36,257 nucleotides of DNA from Candidatus Krumholzibacteriota bacterium (GTDB lineage: Bacteria > Krumholzibacteriota > Krumholzibacteriia > Krumholzibacteriales > Krumholzibacteriaceae): assembly GCA_016931295.1 (NCBI GenBank), contig JAFGEZ010000023.1:1-36257 (forward strand), in the 5' to 3' direction. The translations under genes were made by a program, and so were the position numbers. The notes below the pieces were generated by a model, which saw only the letters and a program-made list of their open reading frames with translations, searched no databases and was not told the origin of the DNA. Positions 15,490-24,636 of the stretch are shown here, piece by piece; positions within the stretch are counted from its first letter, which is position 1, and each line of letters opens with the position of its first letter.

Positions 15490-18165
15490 TCAGGTCAACA
15501 GCCGCTCGATGACGGCCGGCAGGGCGTCGTAGATCTTCGCCTCGCTGTCCATGTCCTTCGTGCCCAGTTGGGCGAGGTGTCCCCTGCCTCCGCCCCCGCC
15601 GCCGGCGACGGGGCCGAGTTCGCGAACGAGCCTGTCCGCGGCGAGTCCGCGCCCGGGAAGGTCGTCGGTGACCGCGACGACGAACTGCATCTTCTCCTTG
15701 ACCGGGGCCGAGAGGACGGCCACCCCGGAATCGACCCTGCCGCGGAAGACGTCGGCCTGGTTGCGCAGGGCGGGGATCCCGTCGACCGGTATCCGCCCGG
15801 CGACGGCGAGCACGCCGGCGACGAGCCGTCCGCCGCCGATCAGCCGGTCCAGCTCCCCGCCGACCTCGCCGCTCTCGAGCCTGCGGACGCGTCGCCGCAT
15901 CTCGTCGATCTCGGCAATCAGGCTCTCGATCCGCCGGGCCGCCTCGCCCGGGCCGACCTTGAGCAGGAGGCCGATCTCCTCGCCGCGCTCGATCGCCTCG
16001 CGGGCGTGCGCGATCGCCGCGCGGCCAGTGAGGGCCTCGATCCGCCGCACGCCGGCCGCCACGCTGCTCTCCGCGACGACGAGGAAGGCGCCGATCTTTC
16101 CCGTGTTGCTCACGTGGGTGCCGCCGCAGAGCTCGACCGAGACGTCGCCGATCCTGACGACGCGGACGCTGTCTCCGTACTTCTCGTCGAAGAGGGCCGT
16201 CGCGCCGGTCTCGATCGCGCGGCGGTAATCCATCAGCTCGGTGCGCACGTCGATCGCCTCGCGCACCAATTCGTTGACCCGTTCCTCGATCCGCCGGCGC
16301 TCACCGTGCCCGACGGCCTGGAAATGGTTGAAATCGAAGCGCAGGCGCTCGTCGTCGACGAGGGAACCCGCCTGCTTGACGTGCCGGCCGACGATCTCCC
16401 GGAGCGCCGCGTGGAGGAGGTGGGTCGCCGTGTGATTGCGCGCGGTGTCCATCCGCCGTTCGTCGTCGATTTTGACGGCCACCGCGGCGGCCGCCGCGAG
16501 TTCGGCGCCGGCGTCGGCCCCGGCCGGTGGCTCGACGAGATGGACGATCTCGCCGCCGCGCTTGAAGACGTCCCGGACGACAAACGGGCGGCCGTCGACG
16601 TCGATCGACCCGCGGTCGGCCGCCTGCCCGCCCGACGTTGCGTAGAAGGGCGTGCGGTCGATGACGACCTCCGCCGCGGGCCCCGATTCGTTTTCCCAGT
16701 CGACGTCGGGACGCGACGACTTCTCGACGAGGCGGAACCGGCGCACCGCCGCCTCCCCCTCCATCCGCTCGTAGCCGACGAAGATCGAGGACTCGCCCTC
16801 CGAGACCTCCGTCATCGTCACCTGTTGCGCGCCGCCGCCGGAAAAGGCGCTTCCTTCCTGCGCCCGCCGCCGCTGTTCCTCCATCGCCCGCTCGAAGCCC
16901 TCCTCGTCGACCCCGAGCCCGCGTTCCGCGGCCATCGCCCGCGTCAGTTCGATGGGGAGCCCGTACGTGTCGTAGAGGAGAAAGGCACGCTCGCCGTCGA
17001 TCTTCCCGGAACCTCCCGACCCGATCTCCTCGACGATCGCCGCGAATCGCCCGCGTCCCTCCTCGAGGGTGCGGAAGAAGCTCTCCTCCTCCGCCCGGAC
17101 GATCATCGCCACGTCGTTCTCGCGCTCGACGAGTTCGGGATAATCCTCCGCCATGACGGCGGTGACGGTGGCGACGATCTCGTAAAGGAAGGGCTCGGCG
17201 ACGCCGAACGAGTAGAACCGCGTGATGGCCCGGCGAAGAAGCCGGCGCAGGAGATAGCCGCGCCCCTCGTTCGACGGATAGACGCCCTCGGCGATCGTGA
17301 AGGTGAGGGCGCGCGCGTGATCGGCCACCATGTTGAGGGCCATCCGCTCCTCCTTGCCGATCGCCGTCCTTTCCGGCAGGCGGGCGGCGAGCGCGTCGAT
17401 GATCGGTTCGAAGAGGTCGGTGTGGAAATTGTCCTCGACCCCCTGCATGATCATCGCGAGGCGTTCGAGCCCGAGCCCCGTGTCGATCCCCGGCTTCTCG
17501 AGGGGACGATACGTGCCGTTCTCCTCGAGGAAGAACTGGGGGAAGACGAGGTTCCAGAACTCGAGGTAGCGGTCGCAGTCGCAACCCGGCGCGCATTCAA
17601 CCCGGCCGCATCCCCGCGCGGGGCCCGTGTCGAAATAGATCTCCGAGCAGGGTCCGCAGACGCCCGTCGGACCGACGGGGCCCCAGAAGTTGTCGTCGCG
17701 GCCGAGCCTGACGATCCGTTCGCGCGGGATCCCTGTTTCCTCGAGCCAGATCGTCTCGGCCTCGTCGTCGTCCTCGAAGACGGAGACCGAGAGCCTGTCG
17801 ACGGGCAGGTCGAGGAGATCCGTGACGAATTCCCACGCCCAGCGGATCGCCTCCCGCTTGAAGTAGTCGCCGAAGGAGAAATTGCCGAGCATCTCGAAGA
17901 AGGTATGATGGCGGACGGTGCGCCCGATGTTCTCGAGGTCGCCCGCGCGGAGGCACTTCTGGACGCTCGTCGCCCGCGAGTACGGAAGGTTCTCCGGCTG
18001 GAGGTAGTATTCCTTGAACTGGACCATCCCCGCCGACGTGAAGAGGAGGGTCGGATCGCCGCGGGGAACGAGGGGCGCGCTCGGCGCCTCGGTGTGTCCC
18101 CGTTCCCGGAAGAATTCGATGAAAGCCCGCCTGATACGGTGTGCCGTCGTGATGTCAGCGTTCAT
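15490..18165 (-). CDS. alaS: Alanyl-tRNA synthetase
   Basis: Charges tRNA-Ala, recognised mainly by the G3-U70 pair, which is visible in the tRNA-Ala of this window. The 891 residues cover all domains: class II catalytic core (FTSAGMVQFKEYYL, FFEMLGNFSFGDYFKREA, GPCSEIYFDTGP), helical tRNA-binding region (GRGYLLRRLLRRA), editing domain with the zinc ligands HTATH (His578, His582) and CGGTH (Cys680, His684), and a Gly-rich C-terminal DHHA1/C-Ala domain (GGGGGGRGHLAQ). An insertion with four Cys (CGRVECAPGCDC) follows GPAR, a feature shared with many bacterial AlaRS. The start overlaps the recX stop by 11 nt, fitting the conserved recA-recX-alaS order. Confidence 0.98.
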   Translation of the reverse strand: MNADITTAHRIRRAFIEFFRERGHTEAPSAPLVPRGDPTLLFTSAGMVQFKEYYLQPENLPYSRATSVQKCLRAGDLENIGRTVRHHTFFEMLGNFSFGDYFKREAIRWAWEFVTDLLDLPVDRLSVSVFEDDDEAETIWLEETGIPRERIVRLGRDDNFWGPVGPTGVCGPCSEIYFDTGPARGCGRVECAPGCDCDRYLEFWNLVFPQFFLEENGTYRPLEKPGIDTGLGLERLAMIMQGVEDNFHTDLFEPIIDALAARLPERTAIGKEERMALNMVADHARALTFTIAEGVYPSNEGRGYLLRRLLRRAITRFYSFGVAEPFLYEIVATVTAVMAEDYPELVERENDVAMIVRAEEESFFRTLEEGRGRFAAIVEEIGSGGSGKIDGERAFLLYDTYGLPIELTRAMAAERGLGVDEEGFERAMEEQRRRAQEGSAFSGGGAQQVTMTEVSEGESSIFVGYERMEGEAAVRRFRLVEKSSRPDVDWENESGPAAEVVIDRTPFYATSGGQAADRGSIDVDGRPFVVRDVFKRGGEIVHLVEPPAGADAGAELAAAAAVAVKIDDERRMDTARNHTATHLLHAALREIVGRHVKQAGSLVDDERLRFDFNHFQAVGHGERRRIEERVNELVREAIDVRTELMDYRRAIETGATALFDEKYGDSVRVVRIGDVSVELCGGTHVSNTGKIGAFLVVAESSVAAGVRRIEALTGRAAIAHAREAIERGEEIGLLLKVGPGEAARRIESLIAEIDEMRRRVRRLESGEVGGELDRLIGGGRLVAGVLAVAGRIPVDGIPALRNQADVFRGRVDSGVAVLSAPVKEKMQFVVAVTDDLPGRGLAADRLVRELGPVAGGGGGGRGHLAQLGTKDMDSEAKIYDALPAVIERLLT

Positions 18166-18802
18166 CGTTCGTCTCTTTCAGTTCCCCGCGCATGATCCTC
18201 GAACAGATTTCACCGACGATGCCCCCGCCGTAGCCGCGCCGCGAGAGGAGGCCGCTCACGCGCCGCACGGTCCGGCGATCCGCCGGCCCGGCGATCCGCG
18301 AGCGGGCGAGTGTCTCCGCGGCCTCGAGCTGCCACCCGCGGGGCAGGGCTTCGATCGCGGCATCGATCGCCGCGTCGTCGACCCTCGCCCGGCGGAGGCG
18401 CGCCCTGATCTTCCCCGGGCCGTCGAGCTTCCGCCCGGAAAGATACCGCGCCGTCTCGAGGGCGAGCCGCCGGTCGTCGACGAGCCCGCGTTCGCGCAGC
18501 CAGCAGAGCGTCTCCTCGATCGCCGCCGGCGAGGAGACGCCGCGGGAGGCGAGCCCCGCGCGGATCTCCCCCTCGGAGCGGTCCCGCACCGCGAGAAGCC
18601 GCTGGGCGATGTCCCGGGCGGCGGCCGAGGCCGCCTCTCCCGTCAACAGTCGCTCTTCCGCCTCGCCGATCGGCGCGCCGACGACGAGCAGGGGTCCCAT
18701 GCCGGGAAGTTCGGCCACGAGGTAGGACCGCCCGCCGGTGGTGACGACCTCGCGGACCCGCCCGCCCCGCCGCCGGACCGCCGCGACCTCGTCGACCGTC
18801 AC
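18155..18802 (-). CDS. recX: RecX regulatory protein
   Basis: Modulates RecA filaments by direct binding. The 215-residue product has the three-helix repeats typical of RecX: ARDIAQRLLAVRDRSEGEIRAGL, LCWLRERGLVDDRRLALE, YLSGRKLDGPGKIRARLRR and LLSRRGYGGGIV near the end. The frame is open well into recA, but the GTG at 18802 lies 1 nt after the recA stop, follows a GGGAAGG site, and begins MTVDEVAAVRRRGG. N-terminal residues up to about 70 form a beta-rich extension before the RecX repeats. It overlaps alaS by 11 nt. Confidence 0.9.
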   Translation of the reverse strand: MTVDEVAAVRRRGGRVREVVTTGGRSYLVAELPGMGPLLVVGAPIGEAEERLLTGEAASAAARDIAQRLLAVRDRSEGEIRAGLASRGVSSPAAIEETLCWLRERGLVDDRRLALETARYLSGRKLDGPGKIRARLRRARVDDAAIDAAIEALPRGWQLEAAETLARSRIAGPADRRTVRRVSGLLSRRGYGGGIVGEICSRIMRGELKETNDER

Positions 18803-18803
18803 A

Positions 18804-19859
18804 TCACGCCTTCCCGCCGGCGGGAATTGCCGCGGCGGCCGCGAGGCCGTAATGCTCGCGGACGCGCGTTTCGAGCTCGCTTCGGAGATCGGGATTCTCG
18901 CGCAGGAACATGCGGGCGTTGTCCTTGCCCTGGCCGAGCCGGACGTCACCGTACGAGAACCAGGATCCCGTCCTGGAGACGATGTCCGTGGAAACGCCGA
19001 GCTCGATGAGATCGCCCTCGAGGCTGATCCCCTCGCCGTAGATGATCTCGAACTCCGCCTGGCGGAAGGGAGGGGCGGCCTTGTTCTTGACGACCTTCAC
19101 GCGCGTGAGGTTTCCCACCACCTGCTCGCGGTCCTTGACCTGGCCGATGCGGCGGATGTCCATGCGGACCGTCGCGTAGAACTTCAGCGCGTTCCCCCCC
19201 GTCGTCGTCTCGGGGTTGCCGTAGAGGACGCCGATCTTCATCCGGATCTGGTTCGTGAAGATCATGCACGTATTCGATTTCGAGACGGCCCCGGCGATCT
19301 TGCGGAGCGCCTGGCTCATCAGCCGGGCCTGGAGCCCGACGTGCGAATCCCCCATCTGCCCCTCGATCTCGGCCTGCGGGACGAGGGCGGCGACCGAGTC
19401 GACAACGATGACGTCGATCGCGCCGCTCCGTATGAGGACCTCGGCGATCTCGAGGGCCTGTTCGCCCGTGTCGGGCTGCGAGATGAGGACGTTGTCCACG
19501 TCGACGCCGATCTTCCGCGCGTACCCGATGTCGAGGGCGTGCTCGGCGTCGATGAAGGCGCAGACGCCGCCGGTGAGCTGCGCGTTCGCGATGATCGAGC
19601 AGGTCAGGGTGGTCTTGCCCGATCCCTCCGGGCCGTAGATCTCGACGATGCGCCCGCGGGGCACGCCGCCGATGCCGAGGGCGATGTCGAGGGCGAGACT
19701 CCCGGTCGGAATGCTCTCGATCGGGAGGGTGGCGCCCTCCGAGCCGAGCCGCATGATCGACCCCTTGCCGAACTGCTTCTCGATCTGGTCGACGGCGAGA
19801 TCGATCGCCTTGCCCTTCTCGACCGCCCGATCCGTGCCCTTCTCCTTGCCCTTTTTCAT
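18804..19859 (-). CDS. recA: Recombinase RecA
   Basis: Forms ATP-dependent filaments on single-stranded DNA for strand exchange and SOS signalling. The 351-residue product shows the Walker A loop GPEGSGKT (76-83), the family core GGRIVEIYG-like segment, [14 protein letters not shown] (Walker B), the L1 loop [18 protein letters not shown] and the L2 region [23 protein letters not shown]. The ATG at 19859, with GGGAGG 7 nt upstream, gives the normal lysine-rich start; a longer frame from 19958 lacks family support. The acidic C-terminal tail common in RecA is replaced by a short Ala-rich end. Confidence 0.98.
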   Translation of the reverse strand: MKKGKEKGTDRAVEKGKAIDLAVDQIEKQFGKGSIMRLGSEGATLPIESIPTGSLALDIALGIGGVPRGRIVEIYGPEGSGKTTLTCSIIANAQLTGGVCAFIDAEHALDIGYARKIGVDVDNVLISQPDTGEQALEIAEVLIRSGAIDVIVVDSVAALVPQAEIEGQMGDSHVGLQARLMSQALRKIAGAVSKSNTCMIFTNQIRMKIGVLYGNPETTTGGNALKFYATVRMDIRRIGQVKDREQVVGNLTRVKVVKNKAAPPFRQAEFEIIYGEGISLEGDLIELGVSTDIVSRTGSWFSYGDVRLGQGKDNARMFLRENPDLRSELETRVREHYGLAAAAAIPAGGKA

Positions 19860-19990
19860 CTCCGACCTCCCAACCTGCGCCTGCTGTCGGTGCGTGCGCG
19901 GCAGTCGCCGCCTCTTCCGCGGTTCTGCGCAGATCGCTCGTGATGACACGGACGGCACGCCTCCGCCCGTCCCCGCGTTGCAACCCGTCT

Positions 19991-20019
19991 GTTATATCAT
20001 CCCCGCCGGGGCGGCGCAA
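19991..20019 (-). promoter_or_regulatory. recA: recA promoter with extended -10
   Basis: In the 167-nt gap before recA, a TATAAC -10 box (19991-19996) carries an upstream TG (19998-19999), an extended -10, and lies 17 bp after a weak TTGCGC -35 box (20014-20019). The leader is about 125 nt. It contains two perfect palindromes, GTTGCAAC (19977-19984, near the start point) and TCTGCGCAGA (19924-19933), and a GGACGG/CCGTCC hairpin. I see neither an E. coli-type nor a Gram-positive-type LexA box. Confidence 0.65.
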
Positions 20020-20026
20020 TCCATTT

Positions 20027-20593
20027 TCACCCCGTTTCCCCGAGCGGCAGGGAGGCGATCTCCTCGTAGACGGCCCCGCCCCGCCCGAGCCTGCTTTGCA
20101 TCAGCAGCGCCCGGTCGACGGCGTGCGCCGCCGCCGGGGGAAGGCCTGGCATCCGGCCGAGGGCGGCGATCGTCTCCGGCGACGGCTGCCGGCGGACGCG
20201 CGCGACGGTGAGGTGCGCGCGGAACGGCCGGCGTTCGCGCTCGAAGCCGAGCGGCTCGACGGCCTCGTCGATCCTGTTGGCCAGTAGGCCGAGCGTTTCC
20301 GCCCCCTCCGCCACCTCGTAGACGAGAACCCGGGGCCTGGCGAGGGACGGAAAGGCGTGGAAGGCTCCGTAGCGCACGGAGAAGGGACCGGCGCCCGCGA
20401 CCGCGCGCGCCGCCGCATCGACGAGGAGATCGACCCGCCCGTCGTCGGTCTCGCCGAGGAACTTCAGCGTGAGATGGAAGTTGTCGGCCGCGATCCATCG
20501 CCACGGCCGATCCTCCGCCGGGCAGGCCCGGACGGCGGCCGCCACGAGCCGTCGGACATCGGCCGGCACCGGCACGGCGAAGAAGAGCCGCAT
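20027..20593 (-). CDS. thpR: RNA 2',3'-cyclic phosphodiesterase
   Basis: 2H phosphoesterase that opens 2',3'-cyclic phosphate ends of RNA; it was formerly called a 2'-5' RNA ligase. The 188 residues hold the two catalytic H-x-T/S motifs, HLTLKF (His40) and HLTVAR in the second half, in the duplicated fold of the family, starting MRLFFAVPVPADV. Its length is normal (about 180). It sits between the ychF-like gene (21 nt upstream) and the recA promoter; a cinA-thpR-recA order is common in bacteria. Confidence 0.93.
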   Translation of the reverse strand: MRLFFAVPVPADVRRLVAAAVRACPAEDRPWRWIAADNFHLTLKFLGETDDGRVDLLVDAAARAVAGAGPFSVRYGAFHAFPSLARPRVLVYEVAEGAETLGLLANRIDEAVEPLGFERERRPFRAHLTVARVRRQPSPETIAALGRMPGLPPAAAHAVDRALLMQSRLGRGGAVYEEIASLPLGETG

Positions 20594-20614
20594 CGAAACC
20601 TCCCGGTCGTTCCG

Positions 20615-21664
20615 TCACACATTGAACCGGAACGAGATGATGTCGCCGTCCTGGACGATGTACTGCTTTCCCTCGAGCCGCGCGCGGCCGGCGGCGCGCA
20701 CCGCCTTCTCGCTCCCCAGTTCGCGCAGGGCCGCGTAGGAGATCGTCTCCGCCCTGATGAATCCGCGGCGGATATCGCTGTGGATGCGCCCGGCCGCCTC
20801 GACGGCGGTCGTTCCCCGCGGAATCGGCCAGGCCCGCACCTCGTCGGAACCCACCGTGAGGAAGGAGACGAGCCCGAGGGCCTCGTAGCAGACGCGCACG
20901 AACCGCGCCGCGGCGGGCGTCTCGATGCCGAGCGCCGCCATGAAGTCCGCCCGCTCCTCTTCGGGAAGCTCGGCGATCTCCCGCTCGAGGAGCGCCGAGA
21001 GGCACACGACGGGCGCCTCCCCCGCCTCCGCTTCGATCGCCTCGTCGTCTCCGGGATCCCCGGTTCCCTCGTCGACGTTGAGGACGACGGCGACCGGCTT
21101 CATCGTGAGGAGATGGAGCTGCCGGACGATCGATGCCTCCTCCTCTGTGCGGATCGCCTCGGCTGCGGGCCGCTCCTGCTCGAGCACCTCCTGCAACCGG
21201 AGCTGGAGCTCGAGCTCGGCTCCGTCGCGCTCGCGGCGCCAGTGCGGCTTCCCCTGCTTCTCGCCGAGCCGCTCGATCCGGACGGCGACCGTCTCGAGAT
21301 CGGCGAGCAGGAACTCGGCGCGCAGGTCGCGGAGTTCCCGCGCCGCGCCGGCCCCCTCCCCGAAGGCGCCGATGACGAGGACGAACATGTCGGCCGTCCG
21401 GACGTTGTCGAGCAGGCGCCGCGCGAGCGCGCGCCCCGTCTCGTCGGAGAAGTCGAGCCCGGGGATGTCGAGACAGTCGATCGTCGCCAGGGTGACCTTC
21501 CGCGGCTCGTAGAGGGAGGTGAGCCAGGTCACGCGCTCGTCGGGAACGGGGACGATCGCGCCGTGCGCCGAGGGATCGCCGGGCGCGGCGGGGGGCAACC
21601 CGCTGATCGCCGAGAAGAGGGTGCTCTTCCCCGACTGGGGACAGCCCGCCAGTACGACCCTCAT
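20615..21664 (-). CDS. YchF/OLA1-like NTPase with divergent P-loop
   Basis: Obg-family NTPase of 349 residues with a C-terminal TGS domain. The layout is that of YchF: P-loop at 7-15, the VPVPDERVTWLTSLYEPRKVT region, DIPGLDF (G3), a coiled-coil insertion around 120-180, LNVDE in the G4 position (non-standard, as in ATP-preferring YchF), and a TGS end with RAWPIPRGTTAVEAAGRIHSDI and EGKQYIVQDGDIISFRFNV. The P-loop reads GCPQSGKST instead of GLPNVGKST, so it may be a paralogue rather than true YchF; I leave the symbol blank. The ATG overlaps the cinA stop (ATGA). Confidence 0.85.
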   Translation of the reverse strand: MRVVLAGCPQSGKSTLFSAISGLPPAAPGDPSAHGAIVPVPDERVTWLTSLYEPRKVTLATIDCLDIPGLDFSDETGRALARRLLDNVRTADMFVLVIGAFGEGAGAARELRDLRAEFLLADLETVAVRIERLGEKQGKPHWRRERDGAELELQLRLQEVLEQERPAAEAIRTEEEASIVRQLHLLTMKPVAVVLNVDEGTGDPGDDEAIEAEAGEAPVVCLSALLEREIAELPEEERADFMAALGIETPAAARFVRVCYEALGLVSFLTVGSDEVRAWPIPRGTTAVEAAGRIHSDIRRGFIRAETISYAALRELGSEKAVRAAGRARLEGKQYIVQDGDIISFRFNV

Positions 21665-22896
21665 GACTTTTCCCCGCCTTCGTCGAAACCGGCGGCCGCC
21701 CCGGCGAGATCGAGACGCAAGAGATCGAGCGCGGCGGCGCACGCCCGCCGCCGGACGAGGTCGCGGTCGCCGGAAAAGCGGAGGCGCCGGCAGCGGGTTC
21801 CCGAGGGACCGTCGACCGCGACGAAGACGAGACCGACCGGTTTGCCCAGCCGTGCCCCCGTCGGTCCGGCGATCCCCGTGGTGGCGATCGCCCGGTCGGC
21901 GCCGGCGGTGCGGCACGCGCCGGCGGCCATCTCGAGCGCCGTCGGGCGGCTCACCGCGCCGTGGGCGGCGATCGTCTCGGGGCGCACGCCGAGCCGCGCC
22001 TGTTTCGCTTCGTCGCCGTACGTCACGAAACCCTCGAGGAAACACGCGCTCGCGCCGGGAACCGAGACGATCGCCGAGGCCACGAGCCCGCCGGTGAGCG
22101 ATTCGGCGACGGCGAGGGTCTCGCCCCGGCCGACGAGGGCGGCGACGATCGTCTCCTCGAGCCGCGTCTCCCCCTCGGCGTAGAGGAGGTCGCCGAGAAG
22201 GCCGCGGATCGATGCCTCGAGTTCGGCGTTTCCCGCTGGCAGGTAGAGATCGACGCCGCGCTCGCCCGAGATGACGCCCAGTTCGCCGGGCAGGCGGCCG
22301 AGTGCGGCGGCGAGACGATCCTCGAGCGCCGACTCGGAGATTCCGGCCGTCCTGAGCACGGTCCGCGGGGGGCCGGCGAGCCCTGCCAGCGCCGGTTCGA
22401 CGCATGAGCGGAACATCGGCCGCATCTCGGCGGGCGGCCCGGGCAGCAAAAAGAGCCGGAACCCCTTTCCCGCCACATCGAGCCCGGGGGCCGCCCCGAC
22501 CGTGTTGGGTATGAGGAGCGCGCCCGCGGGCACCGTCGCCATCGCCCCGTACCCCGGGGGCATCTTTCGGCCGAACGAGGCGAAGCGCAGGCGGATCGCC
22601 TCGAGTGCCTCCGGCAGCGTCTCCGTCCTTCCGCCGAGGGCGGCGACGGCCGCCGCCCGGGTCACGTCGTCCCCGGTGGAGCCGAGTCCGCCGGTGACGA
22701 TCACCACGCCCCCGCGGCGGATCGCCCCGCGGAGAAAGGCCGTCACGGCGGCGACGTCGTCGGGGAGGACGGTGATTTGCTCGGGCTCGAGGCCGAGCGC
22801 GCCGAGTTTGCGGGCGATATGGGCCGTGTTGGTGTCGGCGACCCGCCCCGAAAGGAGCTCGCCGCCGACGGCGATCAGTTCGATCCGTCTCTTCAT
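21661..22896 (-). CDS. cinA: CinA family protein (nicotinamide mononucleotide deamidase type)
   Basis: Two-domain protein of 411 residues. The N-terminal molybdopterin-binding-like domain has LIAVGGELLSGRVADTNTAHIA, VTGGLGSTGDDVT and LFLLPGPPAEM. The C-terminal CinA domain, from about residue 250, has LAVAESLTGGLVASAIVSVPGAS, FVTYGDEAKQARLGV and TTGIAGPTG. The C-domain of this family deamidates NMN to recycle pyridine nucleotide; the N-domain has been linked to ADP-ribose pyrophosphatase activity. It lies after pgpA and is translationally coupled to the YchF-like gene. Association with recA is conserved in many bacteria. Confidence 0.94.
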   Translation of the reverse strand: MKRRIELIAVGGELLSGRVADTNTAHIARKLGALGLEPEQITVLPDDVAAVTAFLRGAIRRGGVVIVTGGLGSTGDDVTRAAAVAALGGRTETLPEALEAIRLRFASFGRKMPPGYGAMATVPAGALLIPNTVGAAPGLDVAGKGFRLFLLPGPPAEMRPMFRSCVEPALAGLAGPPRTVLRTAGISESALEDRLAAALGRLPGELGVISGERGVDLYLPAGNAELEASIRGLLGDLLYAEGETRLEETIVAALVGRGETLAVAESLTGGLVASAIVSVPGASACFLEGFVTYGDEAKQARLGVRPETIAAHGAVSRPTALEMAAGACRTAGADRAIATTGIAGPTGARLGKPVGLVFVAVDGPSGTRCRRLRFSGDRDLVRRRACAAALDLLRLDLAGAAAGFDEGGEKS

Positions 22897-22921
22897 CCGT
22901 TCCTCGCCGGCACGGGGCCGG

Positions 22922-23380
22922 TCACGGCAGAGAGTTCAGGTACGGGACGAGCAGCGCGAGGACCGCGCGCGCGTAGAGCCCGGCGAGCAGATCGTCGAGG
23001 ACGACGCCGAGCCCGCCCCCGGCTCCCTCGGCGCGGCGGACGGGAAAGGGCTTCGCGATGTCGAAGAACCGGAAGAAAAGGAACCCGGCGATCCCGACGG
23101 CCAGCGACGGCTCGACGAGCAGGAAGGTCGCCTGCATCCCGACGAACTCGTCGACGACGATCCGGGAGGCGTCCTTCCCGTACCAGCTTTCCATCTCGCC
23201 GGCGAGAAGGATGGCCACGGGCAGCATGACGCCGAGCGCCACCGGGTGCGACAGCCAGTGCCCGCCGGGCAGAAAGAGCCAGGCGACGACCCACGCGAAG
23301 GATGCGACCGTCGCCGGGGCGACGGGAAAGAAGCCCGTGTACAGGCACGAACCGACGAGCGTCACGAAGAAGCGTTTCAC
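22922..23380 (-). CDS. pgpA: Phosphatidylglycerophosphatase A
   Basis: Membrane phosphatase that dephosphorylates phosphatidylglycerol phosphate to phosphatidylglycerol. The 152 residues show TGFFPVAPATVASF near the N-terminus, DEFVGM in mid-protein and LDDLLAGLYARAVL at the C-terminus, with about four hydrophobic helices. The GTG at 23380, behind an AAAGGGA site, gives the normal length (about 150-170); an upstream extension to 23449 adds a non-conserved polar stretch. It lies 25 nt before cinA. Confidence 0.9.
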   Translation of the reverse strand: MKRFFVTLVGSCLYTGFFPVAPATVASFAWVVAWLFLPGGHWLSHPVALGVMLPVAILLAGEMESWYGKDASRIVVDEFVGMQATFLLVEPSLAVGIAGFLFFRFFDIAKPFPVRRAEGAGGGLGVVLDDLLAGLYARAVLALLVPYLNSLP

Positions 23381-23455
23381 GATGTTCCCTTTCGATCCGT
23401 CGACCGGGTGACCAGGGGAGAGGATACGTTCGGTGGGCGCCCGGGGCAAGGGATT

Positions 23456-24586
23456 TCACGCGCGCGCGCGCGCGATGCGTTCGTAGACGTCCTCGAGATC
23501 GTCGATACGGTCGGCGAGGAGGAAACATTCGTCGATCCGCCGCCTCGCGGCGTCCGTCATCGCCGCCCGGCCGGCAGGATCGAGGAGAAGGGCGACGGCC
23601 GCGGCGGCGAGCGCCGTATCGTCGCCGGGGGGCACGAGGATCCCGGAGACGCCCGTCTCAACGATCTCGAGGGGCCCGCCGGCGGCCGAGGCGACGACCG
23701 GCGTCCCGAGGACCATCCCCTCGAGGATGACGCGGCCGAGCGGCTCGGGCTCGATCGAGGCGTGGACGAGGAGGTCGAGCGCGCGTATGACGTCGTGCGC
23801 GTCGGTCCGGAAACCGGCGAAGACCGTCCGGTCTTCGAGGCCCGCCTCCCCGATCGCCCGGCGGACCTCGCCGAGATAGGCCTCCTCCCGGGGACGCGCC
23901 GGAGAGGTCTCCCCGAGAAAGACGCAGGCGACGTCCGGCACGGCCTCGGCGATCGCGGGCAACGCCTTCGCGAGAACGTGTTGCCCCTTCCACGGCTTGA
24001 TGTTTCCCACCATCCCGACGAGGGGCCTCTCCGGATCGATCCCGAGCGAGGCCCGCGTCTCGCCGCGGCCGCGCGTCGCGCCACCCCGGACGCGCCGGGG
24101 ATCGATCCCGTCGTGGATCGTCGCGATGCGTTCTCCGGCGATCCCCTGTTCGCGGAGCTCGCGGGCGAGGAATTCGGCGATCGCCACGACCGCGTCGAGT
24201 TGCCGCGCGTGGAATCGCGAGCGCCGCGTGAGGCGCGCGCGCCCCCGCTGGTGGGAGACGCAGGGGACGCCGGCGAGGCGGGAGGCCCATATCCACTCCG
24301 GCCCCGTCGTCACGTCGTTGTTGAGATGGACGATCGCGGCGCGCTCGCGGCAAACGAGGCGCGCGCGCCCGAGAAGGCCGGCCAGGCGCCCCGCCGGCGG
24401 CCGCCAGACGATCGTGCGGCACTCCTCGTCGAAGCGGGGCCGGACCGGATTGTCCCGGTGGAAGAGAACGACCGGCTCGAACCGGTCGCGGTCGATCGCG
24501 CGCACGATGTCGAGGAGGGTGAAATAGGACCCGCCGACGGTGCCGTCGACGTTCTGTTCGACGTACAGTATCCTCCGTTTCGACAT
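23456..24586 (-). CDS. GT4-family glycosyltransferase
   Basis: GT-B transferase of 376 residues located outside the main glycan block. The N-terminal part begins ILYVEQNVDGTVGGSYFTLLDIV and contains VHLNNDVTTGPEW. The C-terminal part contains GMVGNIKPWKGQHVL and the donor motif HASIEPEPLGRVILEGMVLGTPVVASAAGGPLEIV. It may act on a lipid or glycan acceptor; the neighbouring pgpA points to membrane biology, but this is only context. Its last codons are formed by a (CG)7 dinucleotide run at 23459-23472, right before the stop. Confidence 0.87.
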   Translation of the reverse strand: MSKRRILYVEQNVDGTVGGSYFTLLDIVRAIDRDRFEPVVLFHRDNPVRPRFDEECRTIVWRPPAGRLAGLLGRARLVCRERAAIVHLNNDVTTGPEWIWASRLAGVPCVSHQRGRARLTRRSRFHARQLDAVVAIAEFLARELREQGIAGERIATIHDGIDPRRVRGGATRGRGETRASLGIDPERPLVGMVGNIKPWKGQHVLAKALPAIAEAVPDVACVFLGETSPARPREEAYLGEVRRAIGEAGLEDRTVFAGFRTDAHDVIRALDLLVHASIEPEPLGRVILEGMVLGTPVVASAAGGPLEIVETGVSGILVPPGDDTALAAAAVALLLDPAGRAAMTDAARRRIDECFLLADRIDDLEDVYERIARARA

Positions 24587-24636
24587 GACGATACGCTACA
24601 CCGCGTCGTTCCGGAGGGCAAGGGATTTCGCTGTCG

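Noticed and set aside
14011-18195. Plus-strand open frame of 1394 codons
   Set aside because: Antisense to the export protein and alaS, both firmly identified; the composition is typical of a shadow frame.
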